DNA of 64,000 nucleotides from VAZQ01 sp963840535 (GCA_963840535.1 CAWIZJ010000046.1:62001-126000), one strand, 5' to 3'; shown: positions 43,574 to 53,648, counted from the stretch's first letter. Notes: generated by a model from the letters alone, not told the origin. Numbers and translations are program-made.

Positions 43574-45214
43574 GTGGGCACGATCGAAGCCCGAACTGCG
43601 GATCTGCGCGCGATCGCCGCGAGCTCGAGCGCCTGGCCGTTCGAGGAGGCGCGCAAGATCGTCGCGCGGCTCGAGCGGCGGCCCAAGGACGAGGTGATCT
43701 TCGAGACCGGCTACGGGCCCTCCGGCCTGCCCCATATCGGCACCTTCGGCGAGGTCGCGCGCACGAGCATGGTGCGTCACGCCTTCCGGGTGCTCACCGA
43801 CGACAAGGTCGCGACCCGGCTGATCGCCTTCTCCGACGACATGGACGGCCTGCGCAAGGTTCCCGACAACATTCCCAACAAGGACTTGCTCGCCGCGCAT
43901 CTCGGCAAGCCGCTCACCAGGGTGCCGGATCCGTTCGGGACGCATGCCAGCTTCGGCGAGCACAACAATGCGCGCCTGCGTGCGTTCCTCGACCAGTTCG
44001 GCTTCGACTACGAGTTCCTGTCCGCGACCGACTGCTATGCGAGCGGCCGCTTCGACGCCGCCCTGCTCCGGGTGCTCGAGCGTTTCGACGAGGTCATGGA
44101 GATCATGCTGCCGTCGTTGCGGGAGGAGCGCGCGCAGACCTACTCGCCGTTTCTGCCGATCTCGCCGCGCACGGGCATCGTGCTGCAGGTGCCGATTCTC
44201 GCGCATGACGCGCGCGCCGGGACCATCACCTATGCCGACCCCGACAGCGGCGAGATGGTGACCACGCTCGTCACCGGCGGGCGCACCAAGCTGCAATGGA
44301 AGCCGGACTGGGCCATGCGCTGGGTGGCGCTCGGCGTCGACTACGAGATGGCGGGCAAGGACCTGATCGATTCGGTGAAGCTGTCGGGGGAGATCTGCCG
44401 CGCGCTCGGCGGCACGCCGCCCGAGGGCTTCAACTACGAGCTCTTTCTCGACGAGAACGGCCAGAAGATCTCCAAGTCGAGGGGCAACGGCCTGACCATC
44501 GAGGAGTGGCTGCGTTACGCCTCGCCGGAGTCGCTGTCGCTGTTCATGTATCGCGAGCCGAAGGCGGCCAAGCGGCTCTACTTCGACGTGATACCGCGCC
44601 ACGTCGACGAGTATCAGCAGCTGCTGGAGGCCTACGGGCGGCAGGACGCGCGGCAGCGCCTGTCCAATCCGGTCTGGCACATCCATCGCGGCGAGCCGCC
44701 CGCTCCCGACATGCCGATCTCGTTCGCGATGCTGCTCACGCTGGTTGCATCCTCGAACGCGGAGAACCCGGAGACGCTGTGGGGCTTCATCGGCCGCTAC
44801 CGGCCCGGCGTGACGCCGCAGACGCATCCCAGGCTCGACGCACTGGTCGGCTACGCGATGCATTATTTCCGCGATTTCGTGCTGCCGCACAAGAAGTACC
44901 GCGATGCGGGCGAGGGCGAGCGCGCGGCGCTCGCCGACCTGCGCGATGCGCTCTCGCAGCTCCCGGCCGATGCCTCCGCGGAGAGGATCCAGGAGGTGGT
45001 CTACGAGGTCGGGCGGCGCGAGCCGTTTCTCGACAAGACCGGCAAGGTCAAGACCAGGGACGGCAAGCCCGGCGTGGCGCTGGACTGGTTCAACATGCTC
45101 TACCAGGTTCTGCTCGGACAGGAGAAGGGCCCGCGCTTCGGTTCGTTCGTGGCGGTGTATGGGCTCGCGAACACGATCGACATGATCGACGGCGCGCTGG
45201 CGAGGTCGGGATGA
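43574..45214 (+). CDS. lysS: Lysyl-tRNA synthetase, class I
   Basis: Charges tRNA-Lys. The class I form is archaeal-like and occurs in alphaproteobacteria in place of class II LysRS. Signature sequences: GPSGLPHIGTFGE (HIGH-type) and KISKSRGN (KMSKS-type), with the Rossmann fold up to about residue 330 and the alpha-helical anticodon domain after it. 546 aa from GTG 43574; ATG 43544 would add ten residues. Complete. Confidence 0.95.
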   Translation: MGTIEARTADLRAIAASSSAWPFEEARKIVARLERRPKDEVIFETGYGPSGLPHIGTFGEVARTSMVRHAFRVLTDDKVATRLIAFSDDMDGLRKVPDNIPNKDLLAAHLGKPLTRVPDPFGTHASFGEHNNARLRAFLDQFGFDYEFLSATDCYASGRFDAALLRVLERFDEVMEIMLPSLREERAQTYSPFLPISPRTGIVLQVPILAHDARAGTITYADPDSGEMVTTLVTGGRTKLQWKPDWAMRWVALGVDYEMAGKDLIDSVKLSGEICRALGGTPPEGFNYELFLDENGQKISKSRGNGLTIEEWLRYASPESLSLFMYREPKAAKRLYFDVIPRHVDEYQQLLEAYGRQDARQRLSNPVWHIHRGEPPAPDMPISFAMLLTLVASSNAENPETLWGFIGRYRPGVTPQTHPRLDALVGYAMHYFRDFVLPHKKYRDAGEGERAALADLRDALSQLPADASAERIQEVVYEVGRREPFLDKTGKVKTRDGKPGVALDWFNMLYQVLLGQEKGPRFGSFVAVYGLANTIDMIDGALARSG

Positions 45215-45273
45215 GGCGCACTCGCCGCGGCCGGCGACAGGCATGATCGCCGGCGCTATTGTGACAGCCCGAA

Positions 45274-46014
45274 ATGACCGCCTCCGCTCTCGCCGTCATC
45301 GGCGTCACCATCGTCTTCTCCTCGTTCGTCTCCGGCGTGTTCGGCATGGCCGGCGGGATGGTGCTGCTCGGCGTGCTGCTGAGCTACTTCGACGTCGCCA
45401 CCGGAATGATCCTGTTCTCCATCATCCAGCTGTTCGCGAACGGCTGGCGCGTGGTGCAGTGGCGGCACTACGTCCTGTGGCCGATCTTCGGCTGGTACGC
45501 GCTCGGCGCCGTCGTGTCGTTCGCGTTCATGTGGATGATCGCTTTCGTGCCGGACAAGGCGACGGTCTTTCTCCTCCTCGGGCTCATACCGTTCGCGGTG
45601 GAGCTGCTGCCCGCCGCGATGCGCCCGAACATCGAATGGCGAGGCGTGCCGCTGCTCACCGGCGTCGTCACGACGGTGATCCAGATCCTGGCCGGCGTGG
45701 GCGGGCTGATCCTCGACCTCTTCTTCCAGAAGAGCACGCTCGACCGCAAGACCACCAACGCGACCAAGGCCGTCGCGCAGACCTTCAGCCACGTCGTGCG
45801 TGCGGTCTATTTCGGCAGCCTTTCGGGCATCGGCGACCTGCCGGTCGCCGCGATCGGTCCGGCGATCCTGCTCGCGATCGCGGGCACCTCGCTCGCTCCC
45901 TGGGTGATCGAGCGCATGAGCGACCACGGCTTCCGGCAGTGGACGCGGGTGGTCATCTTCGCCATCAGCGCGGTCTATCTCGTCCGCGCCGCCTGGCTCT
46001 TCTGGCACGGATGA
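45274..46014 (+). CDS. TauE/SafE-family membrane transporter
   Basis: 246-aa inner-membrane protein with eight helices in two homologous halves: VIGVTIVFSSFVSGVFGMAG with GGM..L at the start and a repeat around LLTGVVTTVIQILAGVGG. Family (TSUP) exports sulfite, sulfonates or other small organic acids. No pathway gene adjacent. Distinct from the second TauE gene at 59100. Confidence 0.9.
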   Translation: MTASALAVIGVTIVFSSFVSGVFGMAGGMVLLGVLLSYFDVATGMILFSIIQLFANGWRVVQWRHYVLWPIFGWYALGAVVSFAFMWMIAFVPDKATVFLLLGLIPFAVELLPAAMRPNIEWRGVPLLTGVVTTVIQILAGVGGLILDLFFQKSTLDRKTTNATKAVAQTFSHVVRAVYFGSLSGIGDLPVAAIGPAILLAIAGTSLAPWVIERMSDHGFRQWTRVVIFAISAVYLVRAAWLFWHG

Positions 46015-46064
46015 CGCTGCTGACCGCTTTTCCCTGCCCGAAGGGGAGGGACAAGGGGTTGATG

Positions 46065-46697
46065 CTACTGGCTGGCCCAGACCACCCGTGCGATCCACGC
46101 CACATCGCGCACCATGAGCGTGCGCTCGCCGTAGGCGGGATTGATCGAGCGCAGCTCGATGGTGCGTGCCGTGCGGCGCTTGAGCTCCTTGACCATCACC
46201 TCGCCGTCTGCGGTCTTGACCACGACGCGGTCGCCGCGGCGGATCGAGGCGGCCGGCGACACGATGATGAAGGTACCCTCGTGATAGGCCGGCTCCATCG
46301 AATCTCCGGAGATCTCCAGCGCATAGGCATGCTCGTCGTTGAGCGCCGGAAATCGGATCTCCTCCCAGCCCTGGCCGCTCGGAAAGCCGGAGTCGTCGAA
46401 GTAGCCGTGCTTGCCGGCTTGCGCCAGGCCGAGCAGCGGGACGGTCTTCTTGACTGCGGAGCGGCCGCTCTCCTCGATCAGCTGCACGAAGGTGTCGAAG
46501 CTGGTGCCGGCCGCGGTCAGCGCCTTGGCGACCAACTCGGTCGACGGCCAGCGCTGGCGGCCGTCCGGCGTGATCCGCTTCGACTTGTTGAATGTGGTGG
46601 GGTCGAGCCCGGATTTCTTCGCCAGCCCCGACGGCGACAGCCCCGCCAGCGCCGCCAGCCGATCGAGCGCCATCCAGATCTGGGCATGGGTCAGCAT
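46065..46697 (-). CDS. S24-family (LexA/CI-like) transcriptional regulator
   Basis: 210 aa. N-terminal helix-turn-helix (ALAGLSPSGLAKKSGLDPTT), linker, then the S24 peptidase fold: catalytic Ser in EISGDSMEPAYHEGTF, Lys in VMVKELKRRT, possible self-cleavage region GLAQAGKHG. It could act as a self-cleaving stress repressor or simply as an XRE regulator. The start is 31 bases from a 79-base palindrome, so the palindromes at 46728-46893 are candidate operators or transcription barriers. Confidence 0.88.
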   Translation of the reverse strand: MLTHAQIWMALDRLAALAGLSPSGLAKKSGLDPTTFNKSKRITPDGRQRWPSTELVAKALTAAGTSFDTFVQLIEESGRSAVKKTVPLLGLAQAGKHGYFDDSGFPSGQGWEEIRFPALNDEHAYALEISGDSMEPAYHEGTFIIVSPAASIRRGDRVVVKTADGEVMVKELKRRTARTIELRSINPAYGERTLMVRDVAWIARVVWASQ

Positions 46698-46727
46698 CAC
46701 TTGGTCACCCGCAGCGGTGGCGCCGCT

Positions 46728-46806
46728 CTAGTGCCCCGAACCCGAAGTTCGCACAACGGTGCCGCAAAATCCGATTGCGAACTTCGGGTTCAAAAAGGGG
46801 CACTAG
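46728..46806. repeat. CTAGTG-ended palindrome, copy 3
   Basis: Left arm CTAGTGCCCCGAACCCGAAG then TTCGC; right arm GCGAACTTCGGGTTC, a five-A bulge, GGGGCACTAG. Loop about 24 bases. Same architecture as 9450-9525, with a matched change from T/A to C/G in the outer stem. Confidence 0.85.
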
Positions 46807-46819
46807 AATTATAGAGTGG

Positions 46820-46893
46820 CTAGTGTCCCTTGATTCCGAAGTTCGCTCAGGGTGTGCCGCGAGTGCTGGCGAACTTCGGAATCGGGACACTAG
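46820..46893. repeat. CTAGTG-ended palindrome, copy 4
   Basis: CTAGTGTCCCTTGATTCCGA-AGTTCGC pairs with GCGAACTTCGGAATCGGGAC-ACTAG around an 22-base loop. Separated from copy 3 by 13 AT-rich bases. The stretch 46894-47084 has no gene. Confidence 0.85.
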
Positions 46894-47084
46894 TTGGAAT
46901 ATGATCCATATCTAGGAATCATAGCCTCCGGCCGTCCAGCAACCTCTGCGTGCATGAAGGGCCGGGCAACAGCTTTTTTCACGGGGTGTCCGCCGCCGTC
47001 CCCGTCCGCGGGGCAGGCGCCGGGGATGATTCGAAATCAACCGTCGGCCGGGGTTTACAGGAGCGTGCGTTTCGGGAATACGCC

Positions 47085-47465
47085 ATGGCGAGGGCGAGAA
47101 CGGCCGAAGCGGGCTCCGTGCCGACGACCATTTACAAGATCTGCGAACGCGCGCAGTGGCGCGAGGCGGAGCGATCGGGCGCACTGCGGGCCGCCGGCGC
47201 CGACCTGCGCGACGGCTTCATCCATTTCTCGTCCGCCGCGCAGGTCCGGGCAACCGCCGCCCGGTACTTCGCGGGCGGCGCCGACCTGATGCTGGTGGCG
47301 GTCGACGCCGACGCTCTCGGCCAGGCCCTGAAATGGGAGGTTTCGCTGGGCGGCGATCTGTTTCCGCACCTCTACGGCGAGCTGCCGCTCGTCGCGGTGA
47401 AATGGACCGCGCCGTTGCCGCTGGGCGAGGATCGCCGCCACGTGTTTCCGGAGCTCGAGCCGTGA
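47085..47465 (+). CDS. DUF952-family protein
   Basis: 126 aa: TTIYKICERAQWREAERSGA, DGFIHFSSAAQV, WEVSLGGDLFPHLYGELPL. A small ADP-ribosyltransferase-like fold of unknown activity. ATG 47085; the stop overlaps the pyrD start (GTGA). DUF952-pyrD pairing is common in Hyphomicrobiales, so co-expression with pyrimidine synthesis is expected. Confidence 0.9.
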   Translation: MARARTAEAGSVPTTIYKICERAQWREAERSGALRAAGADLRDGFIHFSSAAQVRATAARYFAGGADLMLVAVDADALGQALKWEVSLGGDLFPHLYGELPLVAVKWTAPLPLGEDRRHVFPELEP

Positions 47466-48556
47466 TCGGCCTGCTCGAGCCGCTGGTGCGTCCGCTGCTG
47501 CGGCTGCTCGACCCCGAGGATGCGCATCGGCTCGCCATCACGGCGCTCAAGGTCCCGCCGTTCGTCAAGCTGGCGGCGGACGATCCCGCCCTCGCGGTGC
47601 GCGCCTTCGGGCTCAACTTCCGCAATCCGATCGGCATCGCCGCCGGCTTCGACAAGCACGCCGAGGTCCCGGACGCGCTGCTCGGGCTCGGTTTCGGATT
47701 CGTCGAGGTCGGTACCGTGACGCCGCTGCCGCAGGCCGGCAATCCGCGCCCGCGCCTGTTCCGGCTCGAGCGGGAGCGCGGCGTGATCAACCGGCTGGGC
47801 TTCAACAGCGAAGGCGCCGACGCCGTGCTGCGGCGGCTCGCCGCGCGCGCCGGCGAGGGCGGCATCGTCGGCGTCAATGTCGGCGCCAACCGCGACAGTC
47901 CCGACCGCATCGCCGACTACGTGCGGCTGATCGAGACCTTCGCCCCGGTGGTCGGCTACTTCGCGGTCAACATCTCCTCGCCCAACACCCCGGGCCTGCG
48001 CGAGCTGCAGCAGGGCAGGATGCTCGACGATCTCCTGGCGCGCGTCGTCGATGCACGCGCGCGCATGAGCCGGCAGGCCGGCACCACGCCGGTGCTGATC
48101 AAGATCGCGCCCGACCTCGCGCTCAACGAGCTCGACGACATCGTCGGCGCCGCGCGCCGGCACCGGGTCGACGGCATGATCGTCGGCAACACCACGGTGA
48201 CGCGCCCGGCCGCCCTGCACGAGCGGATCACCGCGCGGGAGGCGGGCGGACTGTCGGGACGGCCGCTGTTTGCGCTCGCGACCCGCATGCTGGCCGAGAC
48301 CTACGTGCGGGTCGAGAACGCGTTTCCGCTGGTCGGCGTGGGCGGCATCGATTCCGGCGCGACCGCACTCGCCAAGATCAGGGCGGGCGCCTGCCTCATC
48401 CAGCTCTACAGCGCTCTGGTCTTCCACGGGCTGCGGCTCCTTACCGGCATCAAGTCGGAGCTTGCGGACGAGCTGCGCCGCGGCGGGCACGCCGGGCTAG
48501 ACGATCTGGTCGGGGCCGACGCTGCCGCCATGACGGCAGAGCCATGGCCGCGCTAG
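47462..48556 (+). CDS. pyrD: Dihydroorotate dehydrogenase (quinone), class 2
   Basis: Membrane-associated FMN enzyme of pyrimidine synthesis passing electrons to quinone. 364 aa from GTG 47462. N-terminal membrane helix typical of class 2; NPIGIAAGFDKHAE, EVGTVTPLPQAGNPRPRLFR-like FMN and substrate blocks, catalytic Ser in NISSPNTPGL, KIAPDL, and GVGGIDSGA. Complete. Confidence 0.95.
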   Translation: MIGLLEPLVRPLLRLLDPEDAHRLAITALKVPPFVKLAADDPALAVRAFGLNFRNPIGIAAGFDKHAEVPDALLGLGFGFVEVGTVTPLPQAGNPRPRLFRLERERGVINRLGFNSEGADAVLRRLAARAGEGGIVGVNVGANRDSPDRIADYVRLIETFAPVVGYFAVNISSPNTPGLRELQQGRMLDDLLARVVDARARMSRQAGTTPVLIKIAPDLALNELDDIVGAARRHRVDGMIVGNTTVTRPAALHERITAREAGGLSGRPLFALATRMLAETYVRVENAFPLVGVGGIDSGATALAKIRAGACLIQLYSALVFHGLRLLTGIKSELADELRRGGHAGLDDLVGADAAAMTAEPWPR

Positions 48557-48559
48557 GCG

Positions 48560-49374
48560 AGTGACGGTCGGCCGATATCACCATCAGGCCACCGGCCAGC
48601 CGCAAAATCGCGGAACATAGAAGATGGAGGGCACGGCATGGCGGAAAGTGAACGCGGCGATCTGCTCGCTGCGGCCGATGAAGAACGCATCGCTGCCGAT
48701 CACCAATCCGCGGCGCGCATCCGCGTCAGGCTCGCAAAAGCCTCATCGAGGTCGGCATCGCTGGCGGCTTGCAGGACCGGGAGTTGCAGTCCCATGGAGC
48801 GGGCCGCCGCCTGCAGGGCCGTGCGCTCGGCGTCGCGAGAGGATTGGTCGGATTGATCAGCAGGGCGACCGTGGTCGCGGCGGGGACCGCTTCGCGCAAC
48901 AGCTCCAGCCGCTTCGGCGCAATTTCGATGTTCAGCGAGGTCACCCCGGTGAGGTTGCTGTCCGGCCTGCTCAGGCTGGTGACATATCCTGCGCGACCGG
49001 ATCGTCCGACGTTACAAACACGATCGGAATCGTGGTCGTCACCGCCTTGGCGCCCGGGCCGATGGTGCCCCTCCGGACGTGGCCAATACGGTGACCGCGA
49101 CGAACCAGATCGGCGGCCAATTCCGGCAGCCGGTCGTAACGACCCTCCGCCCAGCGATATTCGATCGTGACGTTGCGGCCCATCGACGTGGCCGGTTTCG
49201 CTCAGGCCCTGCTCGAATGCGTGGACCTGGCTTCGAAACAGCTCGGCGGAGGCAGTGCCGAGAAACCCGATCACCGGCATCGCCGCCTGCTGCGCGCGCG
49301 CCGTCAACGGCCACGCGGCCGCCGCGCCACCAAGCAACGCTGACGAACCTGCGGCGATTGATGTTCGCGCTCAC
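48560..49374 (-). pseudogene. ABC_sub_bind-family binding protein, degraded and truncated
   Basis: Pieces of one protein in changing frames: SANINRRRFVS start (GTG 49374, overlapping the next stop as GTGA), AAAAWPLTARAQQAAMPVIG, GRNVTIEYRWAEGRYDRLPE, SRPDSNLTGVTSLNIEIAPK, VIGSDAFFIGRSEQIAAF. At least four frame changes (near 49335, 49185, 48985 and 48710), and after 48610 homology fades before the expected C-terminal GLMSYG...ADEVIE. Periplasmic binding protein of the PF04392 family originally. Confidence 0.8.
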
Positions 49375-50361
49375 TCGATCACCTCGTCGGCGCGCGCGAG
49401 CAGCGTCGGCGGCACCTCGAGGCCGAGCGCCTTGGCGGTCTTGAGATTGATTGCCAGTTCGTACTTGGTCGGTGCCTGCACCGGAAGGTCTGCCGGCTTC
49501 TCGCCCCTGAGGATGCGGTCGACGTAACCGGCCGCGCGCCGATAGGGATCGACCGGATCGATGCCATAGGATGCCAAGCCACCGCCGGCGGTGTAGACGC
49601 GCGCCGGATAGACAGCGGGCAATTGGTGACGAACCGCAAGCGTGCCGATGAGATCGCGCTGAGACATGGCCCTGGCATTGTTGGTGACGATCACGCCGCC
49701 ATTTTGCTCGCGCGCGAATGCACCGAGATGGCGCTCGGTCTCGGATGCATCGCCCAGGAAAACACTGCTCAATTGAATTCCGAGCGACGGTGCCAGCGCT
49801 TCGATCGGCGCGAGATATCGCGACCACGCGGTATCGTCGCGATGCAGGAGCACTGCCGCGCGCCTGACGCCCGGGGCAACCTCCTTGAGAAGCTCCAGCC
49901 ATTTTCCGCCGATGGCGTACTCGAAATTGCTGAAGCCCGTGAGGTTGCCGCCCGGCCGTGCCAGACTCGGCACGAAGCCGGCGCCGAGCGGATCGGAAAC
50001 GCCCACGAATACGATCGGCAGCGTGCTCGTGCGCTTCTGCAGCGCTTCCAGGATCGGCGTACCGTTGGCCAGAATCGCATCCGGCCCCGCAGCGACGAGA
50101 TCCGCAGAATGGGATCTGATGCGTTCGGAATCGGTGGCGGCAAATCGATAGTCGATCCGGACATTGCGTCCTTCGACCCATCCCATTTTCCCGAGCTCTA
50201 CGCGAAAAGCGCCAACGCGAGTTCTGCTGGTCCGGATCGGATTCGTCGTCCAACATGAGCACGCCGATGCGGCGCATGCGTTCGGCCTGCTGCGCGCGCG
50301 CAACGAGCGGCCACCCGGCCGCCACGCCGCCGAGAAGGGTGATGAACCGGCGCCGCCTCAT
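49371..50361 (-). CDS. ABC_sub_bind-family periplasmic binding protein, one frame break
   Basis: About 328 aa when joined. MRRRRFITLLGGVAAGWPLV-ARAQQ signal, then MRRIGVLMLDDESDPD; the frame changes near 50215 to VELGKMGWVEGRNVRIDYRF and continues cleanly through LARPGGNLTGFSNFEYAIGG, ASYGIDPVDPYRRAAGYVDR and the C-terminal LLARADEVIE. PF04392 member; the ligand of this large family is unknown. No permease or ATPase genes nearby. Confidence 0.8.
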
Positions 50362-50550
50362 TGTGCAATCCCAGGCATCGTAACGGCGAGACTATAACAC
50401 TTTGGAAGGGCGCACGGGGCTTGGGTGACGGCCGATGCCAGAGCCGTCAAGTGCGACTCGGTCGGCCGACGCAACGCGTCTGCCCACCAACAGCGACGCA
50501 AGATCGATGCGTCGGCGGCCGACGTGTTGTGCCCACCGGTCTCCGAGCTG

Positions 50551-50844
50551 CTATGGGAGCTCGGATATCAGCTTTTGAAACTCGGACTGAGGCCAAGCGC
50601 GAGCGGTGCGGGTCCGCACGTTTCCCTGAGAGCCGAGGGCGAGTGCGAATTTGGCGACGTTGTCCCCGTTGGGGCTGTCGACAATGACAAGGAGATCGTC
50701 GTCGCCGGAAGTGAGATAGACCTCCTTGATTTCAACTCCCACTTTCTTGGCGAGGTCGCGAGCCGCTCGAGCCCGCTTGGGAGCGTCCTTGATCGCGCGG
50801 ATTGCTTGGTCAGTCCAGCTGAGCGACAATATGAACGTTGGCAT
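50551..50844 (-). CDS. GYD-domain protein
   Basis: 97 aa: PTFILSLSWTDQAIRAIKDA, KRARAARDLAKKVGVEIKEV, GDDDLLVIVDSPNGDNVAKF. This is the small ferredoxin-like GYD fold, here with GDDD/VD in place of the G-Y-D signature. Start at the methionine of MPTFILS (50844), as in homologues. Function unknown. Confidence 0.85.
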   Translation of the reverse strand: MPTFILSLSWTDQAIRAIKDAPKRARAARDLAKKVGVEIKEVYLTSGDDDLLVIVDSPNGDNVAKFALALGSQGNVRTRTARAWPQSEFQKLISELP

Positions 50845-51147
50845 CTGGTTCTCCATGTGTTTACGCACAGCACCTGCCCGCCGCTACGAAATCGGCGCGC
50901 CGAACCTGCGACGTATGAACATCGTCAGCGCCGAAAAAAGGAGCGCCGATTTGAGAATGCTATGCCTGCCGACGGCACGACCGCTGTCCATTAAAATCCG
51001 AACGGAAGGCCGGCACGCCCCGTTCCAAGGGCAGCTCACCTTTAGGCTACGCTACTAGGTCCGAGCCTACAACCGATCGGAGGTGGAGCGGGGGTGGAGC
51101 GGCGTGCCGATCTTCACAAATGCGGCCCAAGCTGCCTATGTCGGCTT

Positions 51148-52171
51148 CTACTCGATCACCTCGTCAGCGCGCTGCTGTAGTTGCAAAGGCACGTCGAGAC
51201 CGAGGGCCTTGGCGGTCTTGAGGTTGATGACCAAATTGAACTTGACCGGGGCCTGGACGGGAAGCTCGCTCGGCTTGGCCCCTTGAGGATGCGGTCGACA
51301 TAGGTCGCCGCGCGTCGGAAAATTATCGAGGAAGTCATTTCCGTAGGACACTAGGCCACCGAGTTCTGCGAAGAACCGGAACGGATAGACGACAGGAAGG
51401 CGATAGCGAGTCGCCAGCGATGTGATCTCGGCGCGATGGACGTTCAGGAAGGAATCCGGTATCGCAATCAGGCTGCCATTCGGCTCGCTCGCCTGTGCGG
51501 CAATGACGGTTTCGAGTTCGGACTTGTCGCGAACAGGGGCCGCGATTGCTTCCACTGCAAACGACACAGCGGCGGCTTTGAAGGGGTTCAGGTAATACTC
51601 GTAATATGTGGCCGTCGCCGGGTTGAACAGGAGGGCAACCCGGTTGACACGCGGCGCAATCTCCTTGAGCAGTTCCAGCCACTTGCCGGCCAGCGTCGGC
51701 TCCATAACGGTGAAGCCGGTGACGTTGCCGCCCGGCCGCGCATAGCTCGCTACGAAGCCGCTGCCGACCGGATCGGAAGCGGTCGCGAAAACGATGGGAA
51801 TGGTGCGTGTCTGTTGCAGCAGCGCGGCGATGTTGGGTGTGTTTTGAGTAAGAATGAGGTCGGGCTGCAGCGTAACGAGTTCCTTGGCGAAGTCGCTGTA
51901 TGGACTCCGCATCGTCGGGTCTCACCCAGCGATAGATGATCCGGATGTTGCGGCCCTCCATCCACCCGAGCTTCTGCAGTGCCTCCCGAAATGCGGCGAC
52001 GAAGGCTTGTCCTTCCCGGTCGCCCTCGGCATATCCCATCAGCACGCCAATCCGCCGCATCTGACCGGGCTGCTGCGCATGTGCCGTGAACGGTTGAAGG
52101 GCCGAAGAGGCAGCCGCAGCGCCGCCAAGAAACGCAATGAGCTCGCGCCGATCGAATGGTCCAAACTGCAT
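51148..52171 (-). CDS. ABC_sub_bind-family periplasmic binding protein, two frame breaks
   Basis: MQFGPFDRRELIAFLGGAAA start with Tat-like RRE, then MRRIGVLMGYAEGDREGQ and GWMEGRNIRIIYRWV; frame changes near 51905 to SDFAKELVTLQPDLILTQ, and again near 51320-51290 within NDFLDNFRRAATYVDRILKG. The C-terminus LDVPLQLQQRADEVIE is intact. Third copy of the family in 4 kb, all on the minus strand. Confidence 0.75.
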
Positions 52172-52324
52172 CGGTACCTGCCAGTTGTCCGGACTGGAGG
52201 ATATCAAATCGGCGATGGCCGGTCAGTCACGATCCGTTCGCCGGTCGCTTCCGCGGATCGAGCGCCCCGCGCTCGGTGGGGGGCGAGCGCACCGAGAAAA
52301 TTCGCGCCGTCGCATTCGCAGCCG

Positions 52325-53290
52325 CTACATCTTCAACAGCCGCCTGGCATTGCCGCCCAGGATCTTCTCGCGGTCCTCCGCGCACAACGGGATACGCGTC
52401 GCCCAGTCGACCGCCGGCTTGTTCGCGACATAGGGCCAGTCCACCGCGAACAGGATGCGGTCGACCCCGAGCTCCTGCACCGAGCATAAGAGCGCCGGGT
52501 CGGAGAAGTTGCCGCTGGTGGTGATCCAGAAGTTCCTGCAGAACAGCTCGCGGAACGAGGTCCCGACATTGCCGGGCCGCGACATCGCATGATCGATGCG
52601 CCAGAGCAGGAACGGAATGCCTTCGCCCAGATGGCCGACGATGATCTTGAGCCTGGGATGGGCCTCGAGCACGCCGCTGAGAACCATCCGCACGGTCTGG
52701 GTCGCGGTCTCCACCGTGAAGCCCCAGCCGGCATTGAGGATCGCCGGGAACGACTTGACGTATTCCTTGTAGTAGCGGTCGACCACGGTCGCGTCCGGTG
52801 CCGCCGGATGCAGGTAGATCGGCACGTCGAGCGCCTCGGCGCGCGCGAAGATCGGCCAGAAATCCTTCTCGTCCAGGAACCGGCCCTGGCTCAGGCCATG
52901 GATCATGGCGCCCTTGAAGCCGAGCCTGGTGACGCAGCGCTCGAGCTCGTCGGCGGAGGCCTTGGGGTCGGCGGTCGGCAGCACGGCGAAGGCGGCGAAG
53001 CGCGTCGGGCTGGCCTGGCAGGTCCGGTGCAAGCGATCGTTGACGGCGCGGGCCACGTCGACGGCGATGCCGGCGTCGAAGCGCTGCGTCGCCGGCGCGT
53101 TGTGCGAGAGGACCTGGATGTCGATGCCGGCCTCGTCCATCTCCTTGATGCGCACGTCGGCGAGATCCTGCAGCCGCGCGCCGAAGGCCGGCGGCATCCC
53201 GGGCATGACCCCGCCGGGGAAATGCTTGATCAGCTCGGGATCGATGTAATGCTCCTCGATGGCGATGATCGCCGGCTTGGTTCCAGGCAC
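52325..53290 (-). CDS. Amidohydrolase-2 family metal-dependent hydrolase/decarboxylase
   Basis: 321 aa TIM barrel. Metal ligands: Glu and His of IAIEEHYID, His in PIYLHPAAPD, His in IIVGHLGEGIPF, Asp in ILFAVDWPY. This set matches the gamma-resorcylate decarboxylase / ACMSD-like group, which decarboxylates or hydrolyses aromatic acids. Start ATG 53290 just inside CACAACGTG. Complete, and a candidate aromatic-degradation enzyme. Confidence 0.9.
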   Translation of the reverse strand: MPGTKPAIIAIEEHYIDPELIKHFPGGVMPGMPPAFGARLQDLADVRIKEMDEAGIDIQVLSHNAPATQRFDAGIAVDVARAVNDRLHRTCQASPTRFAAFAVLPTADPKASADELERCVTRLGFKGAMIHGLSQGRFLDEKDFWPIFARAEALDVPIYLHPAAPDATVVDRYYKEYVKSFPAILNAGWGFTVETATQTVRMVLSGVLEAHPRLKIIVGHLGEGIPFLLWRIDHAMSRPGNVGTSFRELFCRNFWITTSGNFSDPALLCSVQELGVDRILFAVDWPYVANKPAVDWATRIPLCAEDREKILGGNARRLLKM

Positions 53291-53602
53291 GTTGTGATGT
53301 CTCCCCCGTTTGCCGCCCTTTCCTGGGCGCGGAAAAAATCTTGGTCAAGATTTCGTGCGTGCGCAAGCAGGGCTCCGAACGTTCTCGAGAACCCGGGCCG
53401 CCGGGGTGCGCTCCAACCGCGGCCCCTGTTTTTTCGCTGTATTTTCAGCGGCGCGCGTGCTGGCCGTTCACCGCAATTGGGATGGCGAGCAGCCCGCCGG
53501 TCCCGACCTGGTGCGCTCGGCCGGGGTCGACCGGTGCTGGTGTGCTGTTTTCGTCACTTGGGTTCGTTTTGCCAACGCGCCTCGGCCCATGAGTCCTGGC
53601 TG

Positions 53603-53648
53603 GGTCCCGGATCTCCCCCGGCCTGGCGCCGGGTCGCCCGGGACACGA
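53603..53648. repeat. GGGTCCCGG palindromic repeat, copy 1
   Basis: GTCCCGG (53604-53610) pairs with CCGGGAC (53638-53644), with an inner CCCCGGC / GCCGGG pair. Flanks TGGGTCCCGGATCTC and CCCGGGACACGA recur in diverged form at 53753. Confidence 0.65.

Noticed and set aside
46065..46893. Prophage control region (S24 regulator plus palindromes)
   Set aside because: No phage structural, integrase or Cro-like genes are nearby, and the palindromes belong to a family also found at 9.5 kb, so they are not phage operators specific to this gene.
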